A DNA stretch of 64,000 nucleotides from Chitinimonas sp. BJB300 (lineage in GTDB: Bacteria > Pseudomonadota > Gammaproteobacteria > Burkholderiales > Chitinimonadaceae), in contig NZ_PDZH01000001.1 of the NCBI RefSeq assembly GCF_002735695.1, positions 35,106 through 99,105 of the forward strand, in the 5' to 3' direction. The translations under genes and the position numbers were made by a program. Shown piece after piece: positions 8,628 through 16,802 of this stretch. Under the pieces are notes generated by a model. The model was not told the DNA's origin and did no database searches. It saw only the letters and a list, made by a program, of their open reading frames with translations. Positions within the stretch are counted from its first letter, which is position 1. Every line of letters starts with the position of its first letter.

Positions 8628-9698
8628 AGCGTGTTTAAATGTCTCAAACCGTTCCCATGTATTGATACCAGTCAGGTTACTGACCACGTCTTTGAGTACC
8701 GCCAACTCCGGCGAAGGAGTAGGTAACGCGTCAGCCTCTGTGTTTCGAGGGTCCCATACCGTGGCATAAGTGAAATAAAGCATAACCGTACCGAAACGGT
8801 AACCAAACGTGGCATACCACGCATTGGTATCGCCGATAAAACTGTCTACTCTGCGCTGGGTGTATTCGGTCTTGACCAGCCATTCATCTTCGTCATAGGT
8901 CACATACCCACCCCGGAGAATGTGGCTCGCTTGGCGCGGGTTTCAAGCGCGTCTGCTGCACGTGCCCAACTATCCAGCCCAGCTGTTTGGCCGATGTTAT
9001 GCATCGCCTTAAATAGGATATTCAGCGCTGGACTTTCGGCATCCAGCTTCATGTGCAGGTAACCCGCCCGGAACAACCAAGCACCCTGCTCATAGGTTGA
9101 ATTGAGACCGTACATCCTGGTGATATCCACATCCAGATTCGGCCGCAACTTAGAAGAGGAAGTACCGACATAGGGCTGCAGCCGCAGGGTATGGCCGCTG
9201 AACCGATGGCTCCAACTGGCGTCGATACCATCAAAAATGGATGAAACACCTTGGGAATAAACATCCACCGGTGGCCGGACCCAGGGCGAGGCATAGCCTA
9301 CATTGCGAGAGTCGGAAATCAGAAACATCGGTATTCCTATCCGCCCACCGCGAAATGACCAGGCTTGATTAAAACGATATTTGACATTGGCCCACTTGAA
9401 CTCGGGCTTGAAATTGCCATCGCGATTCTTTTGCGCCAGGGCCTGCATTGTCAGGCTGAATGCATCGTCAAGGGGGTAGTCCAGTTGCAGCGCCAAGCGT
9501 GAGTCCACACTGAAATCAAAATCCTTCTTCGCACCATTATTCTGGCGTAGGTCACGGACAAATTGCGCTGCATCGGTATTGATCCGGAAAGCGCCCAACG
9601 TACCAAGGCCGGACAAGGTCAGGTCATTCCCATCGGCCCAAGCCAAACCTGGAAATGCCGCTAACGCAGCAATTACCTATGGTTTTCCATCTCATCAT
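8535..9698 (-). pseudogene. Frameshifted outer-membrane (porin-like) protein
   Basis: Two minus-strand frames together form one beta-barrel-like protein. The first (8900-9646) reads DLTLSGLGTLGAFRINTDAA and many alternating strand-like segments such as WANVKYRFNQAW and RAGYLHMKL. It stops at TGA after TFSGVGM, and the second (8535-8903) continues as VTYDEDEWLVKTEYTQRR, exactly where a barrel strand should continue; the break is in a G-rich run at about 8900-8912. The signal peptide is also split: ATG 9698 reads MMRWKTIG, and one base out of frame follows IAALAAFPGLAWA with an Ala-x-Ala-like cleavage site. So there are two apparent indels, or sequencing errors. The natural C-terminus is unclear, since the downstream frame runs into the antisense of the DUF1289 gene. 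The exact substrate family was not recognised. Confidence 0.7.
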
Positions 9699-9904
9699 CC
9701 ATGATCCTGGCTTGTTGAACGGTCCAATGCTTGGCAACTATCGGCTGCAAGGAGTAGCGCTTCCACCTTCTGGCCATTTTCCGGCACATCTGCAAGCACT
9801 CTAGACAGGCAACCCATATCCGCAAAGGCAATTGCGGCACAGCCTTGGCGGAAGCACCAAAAAACCGCAAATGTACGCCAGTGCGGCTTTTCCAACGCCG
9901 ACAC
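9695..9904 (-). CDS. Hypothetical 69-aa protein
   Basis: A short frame from GTG 9904 to TGA 9695-9697, with four cysteines (WCFRQGC, GCLSRVL, DSCQALD). Its stop overlaps the ATG of the broken outer-membrane gene (ATGATGA-type junction), which suggests the two formed a transcription unit. No ribosome site is visible, and the family is not recognised. It could be a chance frame. Confidence 0.3.
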   Translation of the reverse strand: MSALEKPHWRTFAVFWCFRQGCAAIAFADMGCLSRVLADVPENGQKVEALLLAADSCQALDRSTSQDHG

Positions 9905-9989
9905 GCGGCGCTATTGCATTGAATTACATTGGTTTTGAACCGCTGCCGTCACAACGTACCCAAGTTGTGAATCTGAACCTTTTCCACCG

Positions 9990-10016
9990 CTAGCACTCTC
10001 ACAGGACGAGTGCTAA
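9990..10016. promoter_or_regulatory. CIRCE element (HrcA operator) upstream of rpoH
   Basis: The sequence CTAGCACTC (9990-9998), nine spacer bases, then GAGTGCTAA (10008-10016) matches the CIRCE consensus TTAGCACTC-N9-GAGTGCTAA with one mismatch. CIRCE is the operator of the heat-inducible repressor HrcA. It lies 50 bp before the rpoH start codon, so HrcA probably represses rpoH in unstressed cells. Confidence 0.93.
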
Positions 10017-10066
10017 TATCGTCGTGCCCTTTTCAGATAAATTGGGCGCACAGGAGAAATACTATT

Positions 10067-10909
10067 ATGTCAGCTACGTTTACCCTGCCGGTTTTGGCTT
10101 CCGGCGACAGCCTGGATCGCTACCTGCAGCAGATTGCTGCCATTCCCCTGCTCAGCCAGGAAGAGGAGACTGAGCTCGCTACACGCCTGCAATCCCAGAA
10201 TGATCTGGAAGCAGCCGGTAGATTGGTCATGTCTCACCTGCGTGTGGTGGCATCCATTGCCCGTGGTTACTCCGGCTATGGCCTGCCACAGGCTGACCTG
10301 ATCCAAGAAGGCAATATCGGCCTGATGAAGGCGGTGAAACGCTTCGAGCCAACACGTGGTGTACGCCTGTTTTCTTTCGCTGTGCACTGGATTCGTGCCG
10401 AAATCCACGAATACATCCTGCGTAACTGGCGACTGGTTCGCATTGCCACCACCAAAGCCCAACGTAAGTTGTTCTTCAACCTACGCAGCATGAAGTCGGG
10501 TCTGAATGCCTTGACCCACAAGGAAGCACAGCAGATCGCCGATGATCTGGGTGTAAAGCCGGAAGAAGTACTGGAAATGGAAACCCGCATGACTGGCCAC
10601 GATGTGGCGCTGGTAGCGGAAGACAGCGACGAAGACAGCTATGCGCCCATCGACTGGCTGGCCGACCACGAGAGTGAGCCTGCCGCCGTACTGGAACGCA
10701 GAGCAACAGATCGCCTGCATGGTGAAGGGATCAACTCAGCGCTAGAAGCGCTGGATCCACGCAGCCGGCGTATTGTGGAAGCACGTTGGTTGGGTGATGA
10801 TAGTGGCGCTACTTTGCATGAGTTGGCTGACGAATTCGGCGTATCGGCAGAACGGATCCGCCAAATTGAAGTCAAAGCGCTACAGAAGATGAAGGTCTCG
10901 CTTAGCTAA
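10067..10909 (+). CDS. rpoH: RNA polymerase heat-shock sigma factor (sigma-32)
   Basis: This 280-aa sigma-70 family protein directs RNA polymerase to heat-shock promoters. Region 1.2/2 is visible as YLQQIAAIPLLSQEEE and LIQEGNIGLMKAVKRFEP, followed by RLFSFAVHWIRAEIHEYI. The RpoH box QRKLFFNLR, specific to sigma-32, follows near residue 135. Region 4 ends with GVSAERIRQIEVKALQKMK. The ATG at 10067 has a good ribosome site (AGGAG) and fits the family N-terminus; an in-frame extension to 10010 would overlap the CIRCE operator and is rejected. Confidence 0.97.
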   Translation: MSATFTLPVLASGDSLDRYLQQIAAIPLLSQEEETELATRLQSQNDLEAAGRLVMSHLRVVASIARGYSGYGLPQADLIQEGNIGLMKAVKRFEPTRGVRLFSFAVHWIRAEIHEYILRNWRLVRIATTKAQRKLFFNLRSMKSGLNALTHKEAQQIADDLGVKPEEVLEMETRMTGHDVALVAEDSDEDSYAPIDWLADHESEPAAVLERRATDRLHGEGINSALEALDPRSRRIVEARWLGDDSGATLHELADEFGVSAERIRQIEVKALQKMKVSLS

Positions 10910-10914
10910 GCGCC

Positions 10915-11229
10915 ATGCCGACATCGCCGTTGCATGCCTGCTTCATGGCGGTTATTCAGTGTATCCCCACCGGGCAAGTGATGAGTTATGGCGCAGTTGC
11001 CAGAATGGCGGGTATGCTCCGCCATTCCCGGCACGTAGGTGTCGCCCTTAGAAATCTAGCTGAGGGTGTCGATGTGCCCTGGTGGCGAGTGGTTAACAGC
11101 GCAGGCCAGATCAGCCCTCGTGGGCTGGACGGCCATGATGATTTACAGCGCGTGTTATTGGAAGCCGAGGGCGTTCGGTTTGACGAAAACGGACGAATCA
11201 ACATGAAACACTTTGGCTGGTACCCATAG
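10915..11229 (+). CDS. Alkyltransferase-like protein (MGMT-fold, catalytic Cys replaced by Trp)
   Basis: A 104-aa protein with the DNA-binding domain of O6-alkylguanine-DNA alkyltransferases: IPTGQVMSYGAVARMAG, then RHVGVALRN. At the active site it has PWWRVV (residues 55-60) where true alkyltransferases have PCHRV, so the acceptor cysteine is Trp56. Alkyltransferase-like proteins of this kind bind O6-alkylguanine lesions without repairing them and hand them to nucleotide excision repair (family knowledge). It starts 5 nt after the rpoH stop, so it is probably co-transcribed and coupled, placing a DNA-damage sensor under heat-shock control (inference). Confidence 0.9.
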   Translation: MPTSPLHACFMAVIQCIPTGQVMSYGAVARMAGMLRHSRHVGVALRNLAEGVDVPWWRVVNSAGQISPRGLDGHDDLQRVLLEAEGVRFDENGRINMKHFGWYP

Positions 11230-11443
11230 GTTTCTGTATTGTTTTAGGTACCAGTCTACCGCACGTTTTCAGCATTCGACAGACGTGATGCCAATACCAC
11301 TAGAAAGCGCCACCACAGCGCATCCTGACTGACATTGGTTGTCATCATCTCGGACAAACGGGCGAGCAAACTTAGCGCAATGGGACTAGAGTAAAGGCCT
11401 CTATATCAACCACTAATTAGATCCCTACGGAAAAGGAGACTGG

Positions 11444-11641
11444 ATGCAAGAAGACTCCCTGCTGAAATACACCCTTGGCTACAATGGCCCGGAACGGCGT
11501 AGGCAAGAACGTCGTACTCCCATCCACCTGGAAGACCGCGATTGGCGCATACAGAATTTGGCACTAGTCGGAAGTGATACGCGCGGTTCTCTTGGCCGGC
11601 GTGCCAACGATTACTTTGTACTGTCGGGCACTTTCCATTAG
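11444..11641 (+). CDS. Hypothetical 65-aa basic protein
   Basis: Unrecognised short protein with a well-placed ribosome site (AAGGAG, 11432-11437) and its own downstream hairpins, which supports it being real. It contains the arginine-rich stretch GPERRRQERR (residues 15-24), an RRxxxRR layout also seen at the N-terminus of some PilZ and regulatory proteins, and the segment DTRGSLGRRANDYFVLSG. No signal peptide or membrane segment is visible. Function unknown. Confidence 0.6.
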   Translation: MQEDSLLKYTLGYNGPERRRQERRTPIHLEDRDWRIQNLALVGSDTRGSLGRRANDYFVLSGTFH

Positions 11642-11654
11642 CCCGTAATGCTTA

Positions 11655-11720
11655 CGGCACACTAAGGTGCCGTCGTCGGTAGAACCGACCACAAAGGCGA
11701 CCACATCTGAGGTCGCCTTT
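11655..11720 (+). terminator. Run of three consecutive hairpins ending in a terminator-like stem
   Basis: Three stems lie back to back after the 65-aa gene: CGGCAC/GTGCCG (11655-11660/11667-11672), GTCGGT/ACCGAC (11675-11680/11684-11689) and AAAGGCGACC/GGTCGCCTTT (11693-11702/11711-11720). The last is followed by GCATTTATTC, a weak T-tract. It is probably the transcript end; the first two stems may protect the 3' end. Confidence 0.65.
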
Positions 11721-11809
11721 GCATTTATTCCAACAGCGCGGTGCTTGCGAAACTTTCCCCATCCCCGCATATCCTTGCTTCATGCAGCCAATTTAGCTGC
11801 CCCCACCCA

Positions 11810-12313
11810 ATGCAAGGAAGACTATGGACGCCCTTATCCATTGCCGGCTATCTGCTGGCAATCGTACTGATACTGGCAGGCTTAGCCGGCAATTTATTGC
11901 CGTTGATACCCACTGCGCCGTTATTGATGGCCGGCTTTATCCTCTACGCGTGGCTGGATGACTTCCAGCGAGTGGGATGGGGCTGGCTGGGTGTCCTACT
12001 CGTGCTTAGCATTGTGATGATTGTGATCGACTTTATTGCTGGTGCCTGGGGCGCCAAGAAAATGGGAGCAAGCCGCCAAGCGGTGATTGGTGCAACACTC
12101 GGTGCCATTCTGGGCATCTTCTTCAATATCGTGGGATTGATATTCGGCCCATTTATTGGCGCAGCAGTGGGGGAGTGGCTCGCAAAGGGCGACGCTTTGC
12201 GCGCAGGACAGGTTGGGTTCGCTACCTGGTTGGGGCTACTGGTAGGCACCGTAGCCAAGCTGAGCCTGAGCTTCGTCATGATCGGGCTGTTTGCCTTTGC
12301 CTATTTTATCTAG
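11810..12313 (+). CDS. DUF456 family inner-membrane protein
   Basis: A 167-aa very hydrophobic protein with four or five predicted membrane segments, including LLAIVLILAGLAGNLLPLIP, VLLVLSIVMIVIDFIAGAWG and a glycine-rich pair (VIGATLGAILGIFFNIVGLI). The order and the LPLIPTAPLL motif near residue 35 fit the DUF456 family, whose function is unknown. Start chosen at ATG 11810, which gives a short N-terminus before the first membrane helix; an upstream in-frame ATG (11741) would add residues overlapping the preceding terminator region. Confidence 0.85.
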   Translation: MQGRLWTPLSIAGYLLAIVLILAGLAGNLLPLIPTAPLLMAGFILYAWLDDFQRVGWGWLGVLLVLSIVMIVIDFIAGAWGAKKMGASRQAVIGATLGAILGIFFNIVGLIFGPFIGAAVGEWLAKGDALRAGQVGFATWLGLLVGTVAKLSLSFVMIGLFAFAYFI

Positions 12314-12359
12314 GCTCAATCAATAGACTTCGCTGGCCCCATATTGTGCATCAACTCAA

Positions 12360-13436
12360 CTACCGTCGCCCTTGCCGCCATAGCAGATACGTCGCTAGCG
12401 CCAGGAACAAGGTGGAGGGTAAGCTGGCTGCCAGTAACGGCGGCCAGTCATATAACAACCCCATATGGCCCACCAGCTTGTTCACGAAGTAAAAACCCAG
12501 CCCCAGCATGATGCCGACAAATAGCTTGATACCAATACCACCAGCGCGGCGCTGCGTTTGAGAAAATGGCAAGGCGATGACCAGCATCGCAAGGCATGCC
12601 AGCGGGTAGACAAGCTTGGTCCAGAGGGCAATCTCATAACGCCGGGTTTGTTGCTGGTTGCGCTTTAAGTGATCGATATATTCCATCAATGTCACCACCG
12701 ACATTTGCTCCGGCGCAATCAACAATACTGCCAGCGTGTCGGGTGTCAGCACCGAATGCCAGACAAACTGGTCGAGTTTCTCCACCTTTACCGCACCATT
12801 CTCAAAATGGGTGGCCGTGATATTACTCAGCAACCAAGCCCCGTCCTTGGGCTGCCAGACACCCCGCTCCGCCCTACCCTGCAAGCTAAGCCGGCGTTTG
12901 ACGTCGAATTGGTAGAAATTGATATTGTGCAGTGTCTGATCAGGCAGTACTTCGCGCACATTGACGAAACTTCCGTCGTCCTTCATCCAGAAACCCGAAC
13001 GAAAATCCTGCGTCACCAACTGCCCTTTCGCGGCCAAGCGCAGCTGGGTGGCCATACGTTCTGCACGTGGTGCGATGTATTCGCCCGCCAAAAGGGTAAA
13101 TGCGGCAAAACCGACGCCCGCAATACTCAGGATACCCAGCATGCGCTGCACCGACATACCGCCGACACGCATCACGGTGAGCTCTGAATTCTGGTTCAGC
13201 ATCGAGAGCGCAAACAAGCTACCGATAAGCACCGCAATCGGCATCAATTCATAGGCATGCCCCGGTGCCAGAAGCATCACATAAGCCAACAATTTTCCGA
13301 AGCTGTAGCCGCCCTTGCCCAGTGACCCCAGCTCCCCGATCAAATCGAAGAACAGGAATAACCCCAGCAAGGCGGCAAGCACAAACAGGCTGGTACGTAC
13401 GACTTCGGCGATCAGATACCGGCTCAGGATTTTCAT
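12360..13436 (-). CDS. lptG: LPS export permease LptG
   Basis: LptG and LptF form the transmembrane half of the LptB2FG ABC transporter that extracts lipopolysaccharide from the inner membrane and pushes it across the periplasmic bridge. The 358-aa product starts MKILSRYLIAEVVRTSLFVL, has six predicted membrane helices split by a large periplasmic domain, and ends in helices with RAGGIGIKLFVGIMLGLGFY, typical of LptG. The start ATG at 13436 overlaps the lptF stop (ATGA), a classical coupled pair; a longer frame upstream is an artefact of overlap with lptF. Confidence 0.95.
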   Translation of the reverse strand: MKILSRYLIAEVVRTSLFVLAALLGLFLFFDLIGELGSLGKGGYSFGKLLAYVMLLAPGHAYELMPIAVLIGSLFALSMLNQNSELTVMRVGGMSVQRMLGILSIAGVGFAAFTLLAGEYIAPRAERMATQLRLAAKGQLVTQDFRSGFWMKDDGSFVNVREVLPDQTLHNINFYQFDVKRRLSLQGRAERGVWQPKDGAWLLSNITATHFENGAVKVEKLDQFVWHSVLTPDTLAVLLIAPEQMSVVTLMEYIDHLKRNQQQTRRYEIALWTKLVYPLACLAMLVIALPFSQTQRRAGGIGIKLFVGIMLGLGFYFVNKLVGHMGLLYDWPPLLAASLPSTLFLALATYLLWRQGRR

Positions 13437-14491
13437 GTGCGGGCTTTCGAGCGCCAGCGGAACAAACCGTACGCAATCGCGATAACCACCAAGTGAACAG
13501 GCCAGATGCCAATCCATGCCGACAACCGGCCGGCAGCAATCCAACTCTGTGCCAGATTGATCAGGTTCACGTAAATGGAGAACAACAAAACCGCTATCAA
13601 CAGGTTGAAAGTACGGCCAACACGCGGATTGACATACGCCAATGGAACCGCCACCAGTGCCAGCAATATCAACGAAATGGGGATGGCAATCCGCCAAGCC
13701 AGTTCAGCTTCTTCCTCGGGATTATTACTACCCATCAACGCCAGTGTTGTTTTGGCCGCAGTGCTGGTGCTGACCGCTCGATGATCTCCTTCTTCCACCC
13801 GGATCCGCGCTTCGCCAAACTCCACAATTTGATAATTCGGCATCCCAAGGCTGCCTTCGTAACGGCGACCATTCTGCAACACCAAAATCCGTTCGCCATC
13901 AGGATGGCTCAACAAATAACCCTCAGCGGCAATCGTAATGGTCTGCTTGTCGCCCTCGGTTGCCTGGACGAAAATATTTCGCGCTGCCCCACTTTCGCCT
14001 GCGTAATTCTCAATGAAGTAGACCCGGTCAGACCGGGAAGACTCTTTGAACATACCGGGGGCGAGCGCCGACATATCATCGCGCGTCGCCAGTTGCTCGC
14101 TGTATTCGCGGCTCTTCTGCTTGGCCCAAGGTGTCATACCCAGGCTGAGCGATGCCGACAGCAGCGCCAGAGGAATGGCAAAAGTCAGCACTGGGCGTAT
14201 CCAGGCAGTCAGCGGCTGTCCCGCCGAAAACCAGATATCCATTTCGCGATCGCGCCATGCACGCGTCAGCGTCATCAACACGGTGATAAACGCTGTCAGT
14301 GAGAGCAACCAGGGTACGATGCCCAACAAGATGAAGCCGAGCAAAGCCGCCACCGCCTCAGAAGCCACCGCACCACCGGCAGCCAAGCCCAGCAGTTTGG
14401 CGCCCCGGGTCACCACCACGATGGCCAGCAACACGAAAAATACGCCTGCCGCCATGCCGGTAAACTCACGCAACATGGCACGCTCGAACAA
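13433..14491 (-). CDS. lptF: LPS export permease LptF
   Basis: Partner of LptG. The protein begins LFERAMLREFTGMAAGVFFV, matching the LptF N-terminus, carries the periplasmic beta-jellyroll region in its middle and ends in three helices (ISLILLALVAVPLAYVNPRV). Start codon choice: the family alignment favours TTG 14491, giving 352 aa; ATG 14476 and TTG 14545 are alternatives, and no strong ribosome site decides. It is transcribed divergently from pepA across about 200 bp, a gene arrangement common in proteobacteria. Confidence 0.93.
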   Translation of the reverse strand: MFERAMLREFTGMAAGVFFVLLAIVVVTRGAKLLGLAAGGAVASEAVAALLGFILLGIVPWLLSLTAFITVLMTLTRAWRDREMDIWFSAGQPLTAWIRPVLTFAIPLALLSASLSLGMTPWAKQKSREYSEQLATRDDMSALAPGMFKESSRSDRVYFIENYAGESGAARNIFVQATEGDKQTITIAAEGYLLSHPDGERILVLQNGRRYEGSLGMPNYQIVEFGEARIRVEEGDHRAVSTSTAAKTTLALMGSNNPEEEAELAWRIAIPISLILLALVAVPLAYVNPRVGRTFNLLIAVLLFSIYVNLINLAQSWIAAGRLSAWIGIWPVHLVVIAIAYGLFRWRSKART

Positions 14492-14698
14492 ACGCTCGGA
14501 CGGCAGACAACGAGAAAGAAATGAGTATTTAGTAGAAGACGACAAGGCGCGCTTTGACTTTTACCGGTTGAGTTCGGAAAATCGCAGACGTTTTCCAGTT
14601 TTCCGCGCTGCTGCCAAAACAGCGACGCGAGTTCACAACGCAGGCGGTGTGCTTTCAATCCCGAAAGCCACCGAGCCGCGATCTTACAGGAGTCCTCC

Positions 14699-16354
14699 GT
14701 GGAAATCATTGCCAAGGCCGTGAGCGCCGAAAAACAAAAGGCCGCCGTACTAGCCCTATCCGTACAAAACGGCAAATTAGGCGCAACAGCAGCAGCTGTG
14801 GACAAAGCCGCCGGTGGGCATCTGGCTGCCATCCTGAAGCTAGGCGATCTGGACGCCAAAGCTGGCAGCAGCGTGCTATTGCATAAAGTACCCGGTGTAA
14901 CGGCAGAGCGTGTTTTGCTAGTCAGCGTAGGCGAAGGCAACAAAGATTTCCGTGATGCAGCCCGTGCTGCTGTGAAAACCGCCGTCAGCATCGGTGGGGA
15001 ACTGGCGATTGCCTTGGACGGTAGCGACATGGCCTGGACAGCTGAAGAGATCGCCATAGCGGCCTTCGACGCCAGCTACAAATTCGATACCACCAAGTCG
15101 AAGAAAAGCGAAAAACCAGGGCTGAAAAAGGTCACGGTATTAACCAGCAAGGCTGACGAAGCGACAGCCATGTCGGCTGTTGCGGCTGGCGCAGCCTTGG
15201 GTGAAGCCATTAGTCTCGCCAAGGACCTCGGTAATTTACCGCCCAACTTCTGCACGCCTACCCATTTGGCCAATACCGCTAAGACTATCGCCAAACAATT
15301 CGGTATGAAAGTGGAAGTATTGGATCGGCCCGAGATCGAAAAGCTTGGCATGTTGTCATTTGTGTCGGTCGCCAAGGGCTCTGTCGAACCAATGAAGCTG
15401 ATCGTCCTCAAACATGAAGGCGGCGCCAAGGGCGACAAGCCGGTCGTTTTGGTGGGTAAGGGCATCACCTTCGACTCGGGCGGCATCAGTCTCAAGCCCG
15501 GTGCCAATATGGATGAAATGAAGTACGACATGATGGGTGCCGGTTCGGTACTGGCCACCATGCATGGCATTGGTGCCGCCAAACTGCCGCTGAATGTCTA
15601 CGCCGTGGTCGCCACATGTGAAAACATGCCTGCAGGCAACGCCAGCAAGCCTGGAGATGTCGTCACCACCATGAAGGGCCTGACGGTTGAAATCCTGAAT
15701 ACCGATGCTGAAGGACGGTTGGTGCTTTGTGACGCGCTCACCTATACCGAGCGCTTCGATCCGGCCGTCGTCATCGATGTCGCCACCCTGACCGGTGCCT
15801 GTGTAGTCGCGTTGGGAAATCACACCAGTGGCCTGTACGCCAACAAGGATGCACTGGCCCGTGAACTGCAAGCCGCTGGCGATGTTGCAGGCGACCGCGC
15901 TTGGCAAATGCCAATGGGTGAGGAATACCACGAGCAACTTAAATCCAATTTCGCCGACCTGGCCAATATCGGCGGCCCTGGCGGCGGTTCGGTTACCGCG
16001 GCCTGCTTCTTGTCACGGTTTGCCGAAAAGTACGACTGGGCTCACCTGGATATCGCCGGCACCGCCTGGAAGCAAGGCGCAGCCAAAGGCGCTACCGGCC
16101 GCCCGGTCCCGCTCTTGACTGAGTTCTTACGCAACCGCGCTGCACTACGGGCTACCGCCAAGGCGGTGCCCGCCAAATCTGTAGTAAAAGCGGAAGCTAA
16201 ACCTGCGACCAAGCCAGCCGCCAAGTCTGTTGCAAAAACAGCAGAAAAACCCGCAGCAAAGTCCACTAAAACCGCAGCAAAGTCCACTGTTAAGGCCGCT
16301 ACCAGCAAGCCTGCTGCTAAGACCACTGCAAAACCCGTAGCAAAGAAGAAATAA
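14699..16354 (+). CDS. pepA: Leucyl aminopeptidase PepA with Ala/Lys-rich tail
   Basis: Cytosolic M17 di-metal aminopeptidase that removes N-terminal residues from peptides. The 551-aa product contains [16 protein letters not shown] with metal ligands and the signature NTDAEGRL, and later GDRAWQMPM. It starts with GTG 14699 behind AGGAG. The catalytic protein ends near residue 484 ([12 protein letters not shown]); the remaining 67 residues are almost only Ala, Lys, Pro, Thr and Ser in AAKxxxK repeats, like the histone-H1-like tails of some bacterial DNA-binding proteins. The family usually lacks this extension. Followed 1 nt later by holC. Confidence 0.95.
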   Translation: MEIIAKAVSAEKQKAAVLALSVQNGKLGATAAAVDKAAGGHLAAILKLGDLDAKAGSSVLLHKVPGVTAERVLLVSVGEGNKDFRDAARAAVKTAVSIGGELAIALDGSDMAWTAEEIAIAAFDASYKFDTTKSKKSEKPGLKKVTVLTSKADEATAMSAVAAGAALGEAISLAKDLGNLPPNFCTPTHLANTAKTIAKQFGMKVEVLDRPEIEKLGMLSFVSVAKGSVEPMKLIVLKHEGGAKGDKPVVLVGKGITFDSGGISLKPGANMDEMKYDMMGAGSVLATMHGIGAAKLPLNVYAVVATCENMPAGNASKPGDVVTTMKGLTVEILNTDAEGRLVLCDALTYTERFDPAVVIDVATLTGACVVALGNHTSGLYANKDALARELQAAGDVAGDRAWQMPMGEEYHEQLKSNFADLANIGGPGGGSVTAACFLSRFAEKYDWAHLDIAGTAWKQGAAKGATGRPVPLLTEFLRNRAALRATAKAVPAKSVVKAEAKPATKPAAKSVAKTAEKPAAKSTKTAAKSTVKAATSKPAAKTTAKPVAKKK

Positions 16355-16355
16355 T

Positions 16356-16802
16356 ATGTCGCAACCTATGGCGAGTTTCTATTTCAACGTTGCCAACCGC
16401 GAGCAGGCGCTTTGCCAGCTGGTTGACAAAGCGGTGAAACGCAGGCTCGCCATAGGCGTGATAACCGAGTCGGAAACAGCCAGTCGCGTCATTGACCGGC
16501 TGTTGTGGGAAATCCCCCCCACCGGCTTTGTGCCGCATTGCTTGGCGGAAGGCGGCTGTGCGGCGCTTACCCCCGCCTTGATTGACCACCGGATGGAAAA
16601 ACTTGGCAACCGGGACGTACTCTTTAATTGGACGCCACGGATGGTCCCCATAAGCCAAAACCTGGCCCGTGTGATCGAAATCATCGCCCATGACGACGAG
16701 CCCGGCCGGCAGGCTGCCCGTCAACGCGTTGCACAATACAAGCAAGCCGGCTATGAAGTGGAGTACACAGATATGGCCAAGCTGGCCCAAGGCGGCGCGT
16801 AA
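16356..16802 (+). CDS. holC: DNA polymerase III chi subunit
   Basis: The chi subunit links the clamp loader (through psi) to single-strand binding protein. The 148-aa protein shows ASFYFNVANREQALCQLVDK, DRLLWEIPPTGFVPHCLAE and LFNWTPRMVP, the conserved blocks of HolC. pepA-holC adjacency is conserved in beta- and gammaproteobacteria. Its stop (TAA) overlaps the ATG of the next gene (TAATG). Confidence 0.93.
   Translation: MSQPMASFYFNVANREQALCQLVDKAVKRRLAIGVITESETASRVIDRLLWEIPPTGFVPHCLAEGGCAALTPALIDHRMEKLGNRDVLFNWTPRMVPISQNLARVIEIIAHDDEPGRQAARQRVAQYKQAGYEVEYTDMAKLAQGGA

Noticed and set aside
10010..10066. N-terminal extension of RpoH
   Set aside because: It overlaps the CIRCE operator, lacks a ribosome site and does not match the family N-terminus.
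12360..13697. Longer LptG of 445 aa
   Set aside because: The extra N-terminus is the out-of-frame reading of lptF; the ATGA overlap at 13433-13436 fixes the true start.
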